Notes: generated from the sequence alone by a model not told the origin. Numbered from the stretch's first letter, positions 44,847 through 53,428 are shown. The stretch is 64,000 nt of DNA from Halorubrum sp. DM2 (GCF_901686465.1 NZ_LR594487.1:2585433-2649432); one strand, 5' to 3'. A program made the numbers and translations.

Positions 44847-46322
44847 TCACTCGCCGAGACCGCTCTCGGAGAGGACCCGCTCGGCGGACGACTTGAAGGC
44901 CTCCCGCTCCTCGGCGAGGCGGTCGTTCGTGAGCGAGCCGTCGCGTTTCACGACCTCGCCGTCGACGACCACGGTGTCGACGTTCCCGACGCCCGCTTGG
45001 AACGCCACCGTCTCGACCGGGTTGTTGACCGGTAGCGTGTTGATGTCGCCACCGTCGATCACGACGAGGTCGGCGCGCTTCCCCGGCGTGATCGAGCCGA
45101 CGCGGTCCTCCAGCCTGAGCGCCCGGGCACCCTCGATCGTCGCGATCTCCAGCGCCCGGTGCGGGTTGATGGAGACCTCGGTCGTCTGCTCGCCGCGCTC
45201 GACGACCGGCCGATTGTCGAGTCCCCGCTGGACGCCGACCGCCATACGGGTTTGCGTGAACATGTCGCCGCTGACGTTCGAGACGATGTCGACCCCGACC
45301 GACGGGGTTGCGCCCGCCGCCGCCGCCTTCCCGAGGACCGGTGTCCCCATCCCCATCTGGAGTTCGACCTCCGGCGTCGTCGACACCGAGCCGCCGGAGT
45401 CGCCGACGAGCGCGAACTCCTCGTCCTCGAAGCGGTTAGCGTGGACGTAGTTGAGGTCGTCGCCGAGCAGCCCCAGCTCCTCTAAGGTGTAGACGCCGCC
45501 GCCGCCGAGGGACCCGATGTGCATCGAGGCGGGGATGCCCATCTCGCGGGCGCGAGTGATGTCCTCTTCGACCACCTCATCCGTGGCGTAGTCGGGGCCG
45601 CGGATCCCCATCGCGAGCGTGATCCGGTCGTCGGCGACGGGGAAGCGCTCGTCGTGGAGCCGCTCGATGTCGTCCGGGTGCGGCTCCGTGCTCGCCTCCC
45701 ACCACGTCGCGCCGTCGTCGCCCGGCGGCCCGTGGGCGAACACCGCCCGGATACCCGCGTCCTCCAAGCCGTCGATCGCCCGGTCGGAGTGGTCCGGGGA
45801 GTTAGCGATGTGGAACCAGTCGAGAATCGTCGTCGTCCCGGCGTTGAGCTGTTCCGCGGCACCGAACAGGTTCCCGAGGTAGGCGTCGTCCGGCTCGTAG
45901 TGGCTGCTCACCTCGCCGAGCATGATCTCGAGGTAGTCGGAGAACGTCCAGTCGCCCGCGATCCCGCGTACGCCGGCCTGCCACGTGTGGAGGTGCGTGT
46001 TGACGAACCCGGGCGCGACGACCGACCCCGACGCGTCGATGACCGTCGCGCCGTCGGCGTCGATCCCCTCGGCGACCTCGATTATCTCGCCGTCCTCCAC
46101 GTAGACGTCCGCGCGCTCCAAGACGCCGATGTCGGGATCGACGGAGATCACGCTCCCGTCCCGCAGGAGGAGCCCGTTCGAGCCGCCTCCTCCGGATTCG
46201 CCGCCGTCGTCGCCGCCGATCGACCCCATACAGCCCGCGATCGAAAGCGAGAGCGCCGCCGCTCCGCCCGTCAGATAGTTCCGTCGCGACACGCCGCCGT
46301 CGTCGTTCGTTCCTCGTCGCAT
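44847..46322 (-). CDS. Exported amidohydrolase-family deaminase (Tat lipoprotein)
   Basis: 491 aa from ATG 46322. The first 35 residues form a Tat signal with SRRNYL, a hydrophobic AAALSLSIAG stretch and a Cys in a lipobox (IAGC), followed by a Gly/Ser-rich linker, so it should be folded in the cytoplasm and anchored outside the cell. Amidohydrolase fold with metal ligands in GFVNTHLHTWQAG (HxH), ASMHIGSLGG, LNYVHANRF and a late Asp in SVGVDIVSN, plus ITPGKRADLVVID near the end. It resembles the SsnA/TrzA/MtaD/cytosine-deaminase group. Neighbouring cdd and udp hint at a nucleobase or nucleoside substrate, but this is inference. Confidence 0.86.
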   Translation of the reverse strand: MRRGTNDDGGVSRRNYLTGGAAALSLSIAGCMGSIGGDDGGESGGGGSNGLLLRDGSVISVDPDIGVLERADVYVEDGEIIEVAEGIDADGATVIDASGSVVAPGFVNTHLHTWQAGVRGIAGDWTFSDYLEIMLGEVSSHYEPDDAYLGNLFGAAEQLNAGTTTILDWFHIANSPDHSDRAIDGLEDAGIRAVFAHGPPGDDGATWWEASTEPHPDDIERLHDERFPVADDRITLAMGIRGPDYATDEVVEEDITRAREMGIPASMHIGSLGGGGVYTLEELGLLGDDLNYVHANRFEDEEFALVGDSGGSVSTTPEVELQMGMGTPVLGKAAAAGATPSVGVDIVSNVSGDMFTQTRMAVGVQRGLDNRPVVERGEQTTEVSINPHRALEIATIEGARALRLEDRVGSITPGKRADLVVIDGGDINTLPVNNPVETVAFQAGVGNVDTVVVDGEVVKRDGSLTNDRLAEEREAFKSSAERVLSESGLGE

Positions 46323-46432
46323 TGTCGACAGTCTCGATTCGGGCCGCCGAACCGTGGGCGTTCGTTCGGTATGTTCCAACCGCGGTTTCGGGGCGGGCAA
46401 CGCGTCGGCTGGGGCGGCGGGCGACGCGTCGG

Positions 46433-47194
46433 CTACGGGGTGGTCTCCTCGGCCTCGACGGCGTCGGACGCGAGCGCGGACCGCCCGCCGAGGTAGTTCT
46501 TCGCGAGCCAGGCCTCGGCGCGCGAGACGCGGTACTGGAGGGTTGACACCGGGATCTGCTCCGCCTCTGCGACCTCCTGAAGTGACATCCGGCGTGGGGT
46601 GTCGTAGTAGCCGCGTTCGATCGCGGTCCGGAGCGCGTCGCGCTGTTCCGGCGGGAGGTCGTCGGCGTCCGGCTGGCCGACCGTCCAGTCGGGAGAGCCG
46701 TCGACTCGCTCGAACGTCAGTTCGAGACCGGGTCGGAGGTTCGCTTCGAGCTCCTCGTAGACGGGGCTGAGGGCGCTGTCGTCGTCGACGAGCACGCTCC
46801 ACTCGTAGGCGTTCCCGTACTGCTGTGCCCGGCAGAGTGCCCCGTCACCCAGCCGCTGTGTCACGAGGTACGGCACCGACCGACAGCCCTCTCCCTCCGA
46901 CTGCTTCGAGTAGATGAGCCGGCTCGTCCGGCGCTCGGCGAGCACCTCGTGTTCCCAGTCGAGTTCGCACCCGCCCATTCCCCGGAGGTTCGAACAGCGG
47001 GGGAGTTCTTCGAGCCGGCGGTCGTACGCCGCGAGCGCCTCCGGCGGTCCCGTGACCTCGTCGACGCGCCACATCGTCTCCGCGGTCGCGTGACAGGAGA
47101 CCGTCCGGGAGTACAGCCCCGGGTTCTCGATGAACACGTCCATCAGGTCGTCGGCACCCTCCTCGTAGGTAACCGTGAAATCGAACGCCTGCAT
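46433..47194 (-). CDS. HTH-10 (bacterio-opsin activator-like) transcriptional regulator
   Basis: 253 aa from ATG 47194. Residues 1-190 form a sensor-like domain with several Cys (VSCHATAETMW, LPRCSNLRGMGGCELDWEHEV, GEGCRSVPYLV, GALCRAQQ). The C-terminus has the HTH-10 domain: LPPEQRDALRTAIERGYYDTPRRMSLQEVAEAEQIPVSTLQYRVSRAEAWL. This is the Bat-type regulator family of haloarchaea. It lies directly upstream of the exported amidohydrolase on the same strand and divergently from udp (151 bp between starts), so it is a good candidate to control both. Confidence 0.9.
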   Translation of the reverse strand: MQAFDFTVTYEEGADDLMDVFIENPGLYSRTVSCHATAETMWRVDEVTGPPEALAAYDRRLEELPRCSNLRGMGGCELDWEHEVLAERRTSRLIYSKQSEGEGCRSVPYLVTQRLGDGALCRAQQYGNAYEWSVLVDDDSALSPVYEELEANLRPGLELTFERVDGSPDWTVGQPDADDLPPEQRDALRTAIERGYYDTPRRMSLQEVAEAEQIPVSTLQYRVSRAEAWLAKNYLGGRSALASDAVEAEETTP

Positions 47195-47316
47195 GTCCGT
47201 CGGTACGCCCGATCCGTACAAGAACACACGGTTGGCATATGCCGACTCGGCGTCGCGAACCGAAGGATCGGTCCGACCCCCGAGCCGCGGCGGCGGTCGC
47301 CCCGAGCCGGAACTAC

Positions 47317-47325
47317 TTTTAAATA
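47317..47325 (+). promoter_or_regulatory. TATA box for udp
   Basis: TTTTAAATA, about 25 bp before ATG 47346; one of the strongest TATA matches in the window. It lies in the udp/regulator divergent intergenic region. Confidence 0.7.
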
Positions 47326-47345
47326 CCTCCCCCAACCGCGAGGAC

Positions 47346-48212
47346 ATGACAGACGAGACCGACGCGGACGCTCCCGCCGTCGACTCCCCGGCGTCCGACG
47401 CCGAGAGCGAAGACCCCAACGACGAGGCCGGCTACCACGTCGAGGCCGCGGCCGAGGATGTCGCCGACGCCGTCCTGCTCCCCGGCAACCCCGAGCGCGT
47501 CGACAAGATCACGGCGCTGTGGGACGACCACGAGGAGGTCGCGCGCCACCGCGAGTACCGCACCGCGACCGGCAGCTACGACGGGACCCCGATCTCCGTC
47601 ACCTCGACCGGGATCGGGTCGCCCTCGGCCGCCATCGCCGTCGAGGAGCTCGCGCGCGTCGGCGTCGACACGTTCATTCGAGTCGGTTCCTGCGGCGCGA
47701 TCCAGCCGGAGATGGACGTCGGCGATCTGGTGATCACGACCGGCGCGGTCCGGCAGGAGGGGACGAGCGACGAGTACGTCCGCGAGGACTACCCCGCGAG
47801 CGCCGACGGCGAGGTCGTCTCCGCGCTAGTCGCCGCCGCGGAGCGGCTGGGCCACGACTACCACACCGGCGTCACGATGAGCGCTGACTCCTTCTACGCG
47901 GGCCAGGGACGCCCCGGGTTCGAGGGGTTCGAGGCCGCCGGCTCGGACGAGTTGGTCGCGGAGCTACGGGACGCGAACGTGAAGAACATCGAGATGGAGG
48001 CGTCGGCGATCCTCACCATCGCGAACGTGTACGGGCTCCGGGCGGGGGCGGTCTGTTCGGTGTACGCGAACCGTATCACCGGCGAGTTCCGGACGGAGGG
48101 CGAGTCGCGCGCCGCAGAGACCGCGAGCCTCGCGGTGAAGCTGCTCGCGCGTATGGACGAGGTGAAACGCGAGGCGGGTGCCGACCGCTGGCACGCCGGG
48201 CTCTCGCTGTAG
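47346..48212 (+). CDS. udp: Uridine phosphorylase / nucleoside phosphorylase
   Basis: 288 aa from ATG 47346. An acidic N-terminal tail of about 35 residues precedes the PNP/UDP fold: ADAVLLPGNPERVDKI (phosphate site), SVTSTGIGSPSAAIAVEELARVGVDTFIRVGSCGAIQPEMDVGDLVITTGAVRQEGTSDEY (phosphate and ribose site), and IEMEASAILTIANVYGLRAGAVCSVYANR, where EMEAS holds the ribose-binding Glu. Splits uridine to uracil and ribose 1-phosphate. Together with cdd it forms a cytidine-to-uracil route; haloarchaea pass the ribose 1-phosphate into a pentose bisphosphate pathway. Confidence 0.93.
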   Translation: MTDETDADAPAVDSPASDAESEDPNDEAGYHVEAAAEDVADAVLLPGNPERVDKITALWDDHEEVARHREYRTATGSYDGTPISVTSTGIGSPSAAIAVEELARVGVDTFIRVGSCGAIQPEMDVGDLVITTGAVRQEGTSDEYVREDYPASADGEVVSALVAAAERLGHDYHTGVTMSADSFYAGQGRPGFEGFEAAGSDELVAELRDANVKNIEMEASAILTIANVYGLRAGAVCSVYANRITGEFRTEGESRAAETASLAVKLLARMDEVKREAGADRWHAGLSL

Positions 48213-48294
48213 CGAGTGTAGGCCTGCCGCGTTCGCAATATTTGCTGGCAGTCGTTCCAAAGCGACTTTATCCGCGGGCCGCGGAGCGACACGC

Positions 48295-49476
48295 ATGAGT
48301 ACACAGGTCGTGGTCGTCGGCTCCGGGTACGCCGGCGCAGGGGCGGTGAAGGCGTTCGAAGACGAGGTCGGCGAGGGCGAGGCGGAGCTCACGTGGATCT
48401 CCGAACACGACTACCACCTCGTTTTACACGAGGTCCACCGCGCGATCCGCAACCCCGCGGTCGAAGACAAGATTACGATCCCCGTCGACGAGATCAAATC
48501 GCCCGAGTCCGACTTCGTCCAGGGTCGGGTCGTCGACGTCGACCCCGAGGAGCGAGTCGTCGAGACGGACGACGGGACGACCGTCGACTACGACTACCTC
48601 CTCTTGGGTGTCGGCTCCACGACGGCCTTCTTCGGCATCGAGGGGCTGAAGGAGAACGCCCACCAGCTGAAGGGCCTGGAGGACGCGAAGGCGATCCACG
48701 AGGACGTCCGCGAGGCGGCGGCCGAGGCCACCCGCTCCGACCCCGTCGAGGTCATCGTCGGCGGTGCCGGCCTCTCGGGCATCCAGACGGCGGGCGAGAT
48801 CGCCGAGTACCGCGACAAGCACCGCGCGCCCATCAACATCAAGCTCGTCGAGGGCCTCGACGAGGTCTTCCCCGGCAACGACCCCCAGGTACAGGGTGCG
48901 CTGCGCCAGCGGCTGGAGGACGCCGACGTGGAGATCCTCACCGGCGACTTCATCTCGAAGGCCGACGAGGAGGCCGTCTACCTCGGCGGCGGCGAGGACG
49001 AGGAGCCGGAGGAACTCGCACACGACGTGCTGATCTGGACCGGCGGAATTACGGGCCAGCCGGAGTTAGAGAACGTCGAGGTCGACAAGGACGAGCGCTC
49101 GAACCGCGTCCACGCCGGCTCCGACTTCACCACCAGCGACGACCGCGTGTTCGCCATCGGCGACACCGCCCTCGTCGAGCAGGGCGACGACGACGTCGCG
49201 CCGCCGACCGCGCAGGCCGCCTGGCAGGCCGCCGAGGTCGCCGGGGCCAACCTCGCTCGCGCCGCCCGCGGCGCGCCGCTCCGCTCGTGGACCCACGAGG
49301 ACAAGGGGACGGTCATCTCCGTCGGCGAGGACGCGGTCGCCCACGACGTGATGGGAATGCCGATCAAGACGTTCGGCGGGAAGCCCGCGAAGCTGCTGAA
49401 GAAGGCCATCGCCACGCGCTGGATCGCCAAGGTCTCCTCCGCGAGCCGCGGCGTCAGCGCGTTCGGCGACATGTGA
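48295..49476 (+). CDS. Type II NADH dehydrogenase-like FAD oxidoreductase
   Basis: 393 aa from ATG 48295; CTTTATCC about 27 bp upstream gives a leaderless start. Two dinucleotide folds: FAD-binding VVVVGSGYAGAGAVKAFED at the start, DYDYLLLGVGSTTAFFGIEG, then NAD-binding VEVIVGGAGLSGIQTAGEIAEY, and the C-terminal FAD motif RVFAIGDTALVEQGDDDVAPPTAQAAWQAAEVAGANLARA. This is the NDH-2/sulfide:quinone reductase-like layout; no conserved Cys pair is seen, favouring NADH:quinone oxidoreductase. It could supply NADH oxidation where the nuo complex lacks an NADH module. Confidence 0.88.
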   Translation: MSTQVVVVGSGYAGAGAVKAFEDEVGEGEAELTWISEHDYHLVLHEVHRAIRNPAVEDKITIPVDEIKSPESDFVQGRVVDVDPEERVVETDDGTTVDYDYLLLGVGSTTAFFGIEGLKENAHQLKGLEDAKAIHEDVREAAAEATRSDPVEVIVGGAGLSGIQTAGEIAEYRDKHRAPINIKLVEGLDEVFPGNDPQVQGALRQRLEDADVEILTGDFISKADEEAVYLGGGEDEEPEELAHDVLIWTGGITGQPELENVEVDKDERSNRVHAGSDFTTSDDRVFAIGDTALVEQGDDDVAPPTAQAAWQAAEVAGANLARAARGAPLRSWTHEDKGTVISVGEDAVAHDVMGMPIKTFGGKPAKLLKKAIATRWIAKVSSASRGVSAFGDM

Positions 49477-49535
49477 GTAGGGGCGACTCGCGGCTATACG
49501 ATGTTGCTATCGTTCATAAGCGCTCGATCAACGTG

Positions 49536-49596
49536 GAGACCGCCGAAGCTCAAGCCGCTCGGCGATACGTTGCTGCTTTCAGGTCGCTGATCGACA
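49536..49596 (+). repeat. Degenerate short repeat unit upstream of element, locus 4
   Basis: About 60 bp starting GAGACCGCCGAAGCTCAAGC and containing AGCCGCTCGGC, the same small palindrome as in the 66-bp units at locus 1. A TATA-like TTCATAAG lies just upstream (49513-49520). Confidence 0.75.
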
Positions 49597-49865
49597 CGAC
49601 CGCCGAAGCCCCAGCCGCGAGGCGGGCGCACGCTCGGGGCGGTCCTCTCTCAGTCGCTCGTTTCACTCGCTCCTTCGCTGTGGTCCTGCTGTCGCCTGCG
49701 CCCGCCTCGCGGCTGCCCCTTCGAGTCCCGCCCCGCACAGCACACAGCACCGCAACCGCGCCTCACTCCTCCCCAGCCTCGCGGCTCGCGCTCTCCGAGC
49801 GCTCGCCGCGTCCCTCGCGCGGCGCTCCTCGGCCGCGATGCGGCCTCGGAGGCGCGCGCCACCGC
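49597..49865 (+). repeat. Dispersed three-hairpin element, locus 4
   Basis: Hairpin 1 arms are identical to locus 1 (49612-49630 with 49697-49715), with a loop of different sequence and length. The linker CTGCCCCTTCGAGTCCC is present. Hairpin 2 is CGCGGC/GCCGCG (49780-49785, 49805-49810) with an inner GCGCTC/GAGCGC stem. Hairpin 3 is built on GGCCGC/GCGGCC with an outer CTCC/GGAG. End GCGCGCGCCACCGC. It sits in the convergent region between the NDH-2 gene and the HTH regulator gene, part of a 522-bp gene-free stretch (49477-49998). Confidence 0.88.
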
Positions 49866-49998
49866 ACCGTAGATCACTCGCTTTTCCTCTGTACTGACCG
49901 CTCGAAGACGTAGAGAGGAATCGATCGCCGAGAACTTTGAGAAGGTCGTTTCGACGGAATACTCCGGCACCCGTTCGACGTGAACCCGATCGTCGCCG

Positions 49999-50532
49999 TT
50001 AGTGCTCGGCCGGCTCGTCGGGCGCTCGCATGTCGTCGATCCGGAGGATGAGGACGTTCGCGGTGTCGTCTTTGCCGTCGACCGTCCCGTCGATGACGAG
50101 CTTCGAGAGCGGCGTCGGACCGACGGTGACGGAGTCGCCCTCGTGGAAGTCGCGGACCGAGCCCTGAACGTGGATCTCGGCGCGGCACAGCTCGGGGTGG
50201 TGGACGCTGGAGAGGTCGATCCCGTCGACGTTGACCCCCTCGATCTGCTCGCCCTCGTGGTAGATCGGGACGTCGGCCGGCTCGTCCATGCGCTGGATGT
50301 CGAGCGCCTCGTAGGCGTTCGAGGTGGGCTTGTAGCCGCCCTTCGGTCCCGGTACGCCCTCGACCAGCTGGAGGGCCTTGAGGCTCTGCATCTGGTTGCG
50401 GATCGTTCCCGGGTTACGGTCGACCTCCTCGGCGATCGCCTCGCCTTTCACGGCGTCTTCCTGTTCCCCGTACAGGTTGATCAGGGCCGTGAGGATGCTT
50501 TTCTGGCTCGACGTGAGCTCGATCGATGACAT
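49999..50532 (-). CDS. Winged-helix transcriptional regulator (Rrf2-like HTH)
   Basis: 177 aa from ATG 50532. N-terminal winged HTH: IELTSSQKSILTALINLYGEQEDAVKGEAIAEEVDRNPGTIRNQMQSLKALQLVEGVPGPKGGYKPTSNAYEAL, with the wing GPKGGY typical of Rrf2/MarR-type readers. The C-terminal half (residues about 85-170) is a beta-rich domain (AEIHVQGSVRDFHEGDSVTVGPTPLSKLVIDGTVDGKDDTANVLILRID) with the look of a ligand-binding barrel. No Fe-S Cys triad. A CATTTAAGC TATA box lies about 25-30 bp upstream on the minus strand. Target unknown. Confidence 0.85.
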   Translation of the reverse strand: MSSIELTSSQKSILTALINLYGEQEDAVKGEAIAEEVDRNPGTIRNQMQSLKALQLVEGVPGPKGGYKPTSNAYEALDIQRMDEPADVPIYHEGEQIEGVNVDGIDLSSVHHPELCRAEIHVQGSVRDFHEGDSVTVGPTPLSKLVIDGTVDGKDDTANVLILRIDDMRAPDEPAEH

Positions 50533-50639
50533 GCGAACAGATAGATAGCGCCCCCGCTTAAATGCGATGGAACTCACTTATAAACGATCGTGTGGAATCC
50601 GCTCGGTGGCGGGCTACGGCCGGCTCCGGTCGGTTCGGG

Positions 50640-50858
50640 TCACTCGCCGCGCAGCCGCTTCATCCGAACGTACGCGATCGGACTGGAGAGCGCGACGACA
50701 ACGCCGACGCCGACCAGCGCGAGCCCGAGGTCGGCGGAGACGAACGAGACCGCGCCGCCGACGAGTCCGACCGCCGCGCCGGTGAACGCGACCGCGATCA
50801 TCGCGCCGACCGGCTCGATGTCGCCGGGCTCGACGGAGTACGAATCCGAACCGTCCAT
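50640..50858 (-). CDS. Small two-helix membrane protein
   Basis: 72 aa from ATG 50858. An acidic N-terminus (MDGSDSYSVEPGDIEPVG) is followed by two hydrophobic helices (AMIAVAFTGAAVGLVGGAVSFV and LGLALVGVGVVVALSSPIAYV) and a basic tail (RMKRLRGE), so the C-terminus should face the cytoplasm. Conserved-looking but unassigned. Confidence 0.68.
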   Translation of the reverse strand: MDGSDSYSVEPGDIEPVGAMIAVAFTGAAVGLVGGAVSFVSADLGLALVGVGVVVALSSPIAYVRMKRLRGE

Positions 50859-50983
50859 GGTCGACCCGTGGCGGTCCGGGCGCAAAACGGTGTCCGATCC
50901 GGCGAGGCGGGTACGGTAGGCACGGCGGGCACGGCTGGACGGCGATCCCCACCATTCAAGCGCCGGCGCGCCGCGTAGCCGGT

Positions 50984-51889
50984 ATGACCACGGTCAGGAT
51001 CATCGGCGCGCCGACCGACTACGGGGCGAACCGACGCGGGGTCGACATGGGACCGTCGGCGATCCGGTACGGCGGGCTCGCCGACCAGCTCGCCGGAGCG
51101 GGCGTCGAGACGACCGACGGGGGCGACCTCCTCGTCCCGCGCGCCGAGGAGCGCGATCCGGACGCGGACGCGCCGAGCGAGGGGAAGGCGAAGTTCCTCC
51201 GCGAGACGGCCGACGTCTGCCGGCGGCTCGGCGACGAGGTCGCGGCGACGCTCGCCGACGGGGAGATCCCGCTCGCGCTCGGCGGCGACCACTCCATCGC
51301 CATCGGGAGTCTCGTCGGGTCCGCGCGCGACGCGGACATCGGTGCCGTGTGGTTCGACGCGCACGCCGACCTCAACACGCCCGCGACGACGCCCTCGGGC
51401 AACGTCCACGGGATGCCGCTGGCGGCCGCGCTCGGGATCGGCGAGTTCGCGGACACCGAGTGGGCGAACGCGACGGGGCTCTCCCCGGAGAACGTCGCCT
51501 TGGTCGGTCTCCGCTCGGTCGACGAGGCGGAGGCCGAGCTGATCCGCGAGCGCGGCTTCGCGGCGTACACGATGTCCGACATCGACGAGCGGGGGATCAC
51601 GGACGTCACGGAGGAGGCGCTGTCGGTCGCCGCGGCCGGCGTCGACGGGATCCACGTCAGCCTCGATCTGGACTGGCTCGACCCGAACGCGGCACCCGGC
51701 GTCGGGACGCCCGTCCGCGGCGGGGTCACCTACCGAGAGGCGCACAGCGCGATGGAGATCGTCGACGAGACGGACGCGCTCCGGTCGATGGAACTCGTCG
51801 AGGTGAATCCGACGCTCGACCAGCACAACGAGACGGCCGAACTGGCGACGGAGCTGGCGGCGAGCGCGCTCGGGAAGCGCGTGCTGTAG
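50984..51889 (+). CDS. Arginase/agmatinase-family ureohydrolase (probably arginase)
   Basis: 301 aa. The binuclear manganese site is visible: GGDHSIAIGS, WFDAHADLNTP (D-x-H-x-D) and VSLDLDWLDPNAAPGVGTPVRGG (D-x-D). The N-terminal GAPTDYGANRRGVDMGPSAIRYGGL and HGMPLAAALGIGE are typical of RocF-type arginases, which split arginine to ornithine and urea; agmatinases differ there. Substrate is therefore inferred. Single gene. Confidence 0.9.
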   Translation: MTTVRIIGAPTDYGANRRGVDMGPSAIRYGGLADQLAGAGVETTDGGDLLVPRAEERDPDADAPSEGKAKFLRETADVCRRLGDEVAATLADGEIPLALGGDHSIAIGSLVGSARDADIGAVWFDAHADLNTPATTPSGNVHGMPLAAALGIGEFADTEWANATGLSPENVALVGLRSVDEAEAELIRERGFAAYTMSDIDERGITDVTEEALSVAAAGVDGIHVSLDLDWLDPNAAPGVGTPVRGGVTYREAHSAMEIVDETDALRSMELVEVNPTLDQHNETAELATELAASALGKRVL

Positions 51890-51915
51890 GGTCGAACTCG
51901 CCGAGATCGACCGCG

Positions 51916-52215
51916 TCAGACGCCGCGGTCGAGCTGTTCGACGACCCGCTGGAGGTCCGCTTCGGTCTCGATCTCGCCTTTGATCTCCTCGCGGCGGCGC
52001 ACCGCCGCCGAGTCGGCGTCGTACGCGCGGACGAACTCGGCGCGGGTGTGCTCGTCGAACGCGTGGCGGATCGCGAAGTAGCCGTCGGGGACGATGGTGC
52101 CACACACCTTGCACTCGTGGCGCTGGTGGTCGTTGGTCTGGTGGACGATCGCCGCCTCCACGTCGTCGAAGGCGGCGTCGCAGTCGCCGATGCCGCACGT
52201 CCAGCGAGGGGCCAT
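51916..52215 (-). CDS. Small double zinc-finger protein
   Basis: 99 aa. Two C2H2-like modules: CGIGDCDAAFDDVEAAIVHQTNDHQRH (two Cys, two His) and CKVCGTIVPDGYFAIRHAFDEH (two Cys, two His). An acidic helical tail (RREEIKGEIETEADLQRVVEQL) follows. Small haloarchaeal zinc fingers of this kind are often regulators or protein adaptors. Convergent with arginase. Confidence 0.8.
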   Translation of the reverse strand: MAPRWTCGIGDCDAAFDDVEAAIVHQTNDHQRHECKVCGTIVPDGYFAIRHAFDEHTRAEFVRAYDADSAAVRRREEIKGEIETEADLQRVVEQLDRGV

Positions 52216-52337
52216 ACCCGGACTCTCGCCCGCGGGAGATTAACGCTTTCCCACGTCGACGCCGCGTTCGGCCTGCGGTCGCGGCACCGTCGTCGTCGAA
52301 CGATACGCCTTTGCGCGACGGCGACGACCGTCCGACC

Positions 52338-53102
52338 GTGACCCGATCGCAAACGCGCGTCGACGCCCACGTCAAGGTGCTCGACGACGAGGTCGTCGCC
52401 CGCGCGAAGGCCCGCGGGATCGACGCGCTCGTGTACGCGCCGCACTTCACGCGGCTCCCCACGGTCCGGGAGCGCGCGGCACGGTACTCCGACGACGAGC
52501 TGACCGTCGTCCCCGCCCGCGAGGTGTTCACCGGCGACTGGGGGAACCGCCGGCACCTCCTCGTCGTCGGCCTCTCCGACCCGGTCCCCGACTACATCAC
52601 CTTCGAGGGCGCGATGGCGGAGTTCGTGCGGCAGGACGCCGCCGTCCTCGTCCCGCATCCCGGCTTTGCTACCATCTCGCTCACGCAGCCCGAGGTCGAC
52701 GCTCACGCCGACCGGATCGACGCGATAGAGACGTACAACACGAAGCTGCTGCCCCACCAGAACGCCCGAGCGCGCCGGACCGCCGAGGCGACCGACTGCG
52801 CCGGGTTCGGCTCGTCGTACGCGCACCTCTCCGGCACGGTCGGCGAGGCGTGGACCGCCTTCGAGGGCGACCTCGACGACGCCGAGGCGGTCGCCGACGC
52901 GTTCCGCGAGCGCCGTCCCCGAAAGGTTATCCACCGCGGCGGGGCCGGCCACCGGCTCCGCGGGCTCGTCGAGTTCGCGCACCTCGGCTATGAGAACACT
53001 TGGGTGAAACTCGACCGCATGTTCCTCTCCGGCAACGAGCCGACGCTCCCGTCGAACGTCGCCTACGAGGGCCGGTTCGACGACGTGAGCGTCTACGAGT
53101 AG
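52338..53102 (+). CDS. PHP-domain metal-dependent phosphoesterase-like protein
   Basis: 254 aa from GTG 52338. PHP-type features: RVDAHVKVLDDEVVARAKARGIDALVYAPHFTRLPTVRERAARY, VVPAREVFTG, VLVPHPGFATISL and AIETYNTKLLPHQNARA, with several His/Asp in metal-ligand positions. The first motif has D-x-H where many PHP proteins have H-x-H, so metal content may differ. GFGSSYAHLSGTVGEAWTAF is the expected late Asp/His region, but its Asp is Ser. Activity is uncertain. The structured element begins nine bases after its stop. Confidence 0.78.
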   Translation: MTRSQTRVDAHVKVLDDEVVARAKARGIDALVYAPHFTRLPTVRERAARYSDDELTVVPAREVFTGDWGNRRHLLVVGLSDPVPDYITFEGAMAEFVRQDAAVLVPHPGFATISLTQPEVDAHADRIDAIETYNTKLLPHQNARARRTAEATDCAGFGSSYAHLSGTVGEAWTAFEGDLDDAEAVADAFRERRPRKVIHRGGAGHRLRGLVEFAHLGYENTWVKLDRMFLSGNEPTLPSNVAYEGRFDDVSVYE

Positions 53103-53111
53103 ACGGACAAA

Positions 53112-53428
53112 GCGGTGGCGCGTGCCTGCGAGCGGCCGGAGGCCGCGAGACGCGAGGGACCGGAGGTCCCTCTGGCAGCCGGCGGCTCCGCCGCCGGCGA
53201 CAGCACGCGCGAGGCTGGGGAGGCGTGAGGTGCTGTGCGGGGCGGTGCCGGGTGGGACTCGAAGGGGCAGTCGCGAGGCGGGCGTAGGCGTTCACGAGAG
53301 CGAAGCTCTCGTGAGCCAATCAGAACGCTCCGCGTTCTGATGACGACGCAAGCACCGCAGGAGCGAACGCAGTGAGCGACGAGGAGCGCAACGAGCGTAC
53401 GCCCGCCTCGCGACTGGGGCTTCGGAGG
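53112..53428 (-). repeat. Dispersed three-hairpin element, locus 5 (inverted, enlarged loop)
   Basis: On the minus strand hairpin 1 is CAGTCGCGAGGCGGGCGTA with TACGCCCGCCTCGCGACTG (arms 53268-53286 and 53398-53416): two stem pairs differ from locus 1, each changed on both arms. Its loop carries two extra hairpins: CACGAGAGC/GCTCTCGTG (53293-53313) and CAGAACGC/GCGTTCTG (53321-53339). Hairpin 2 is GCCGGCGGC/GCCGCCGGC (53178-53198), hairpin 3 GCGGCC/GGCCGC (53132-53146), and an extra GGGACC/GGTCCC hairpin is at 53156-53170. Conserved linker present. Confidence 0.87.
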
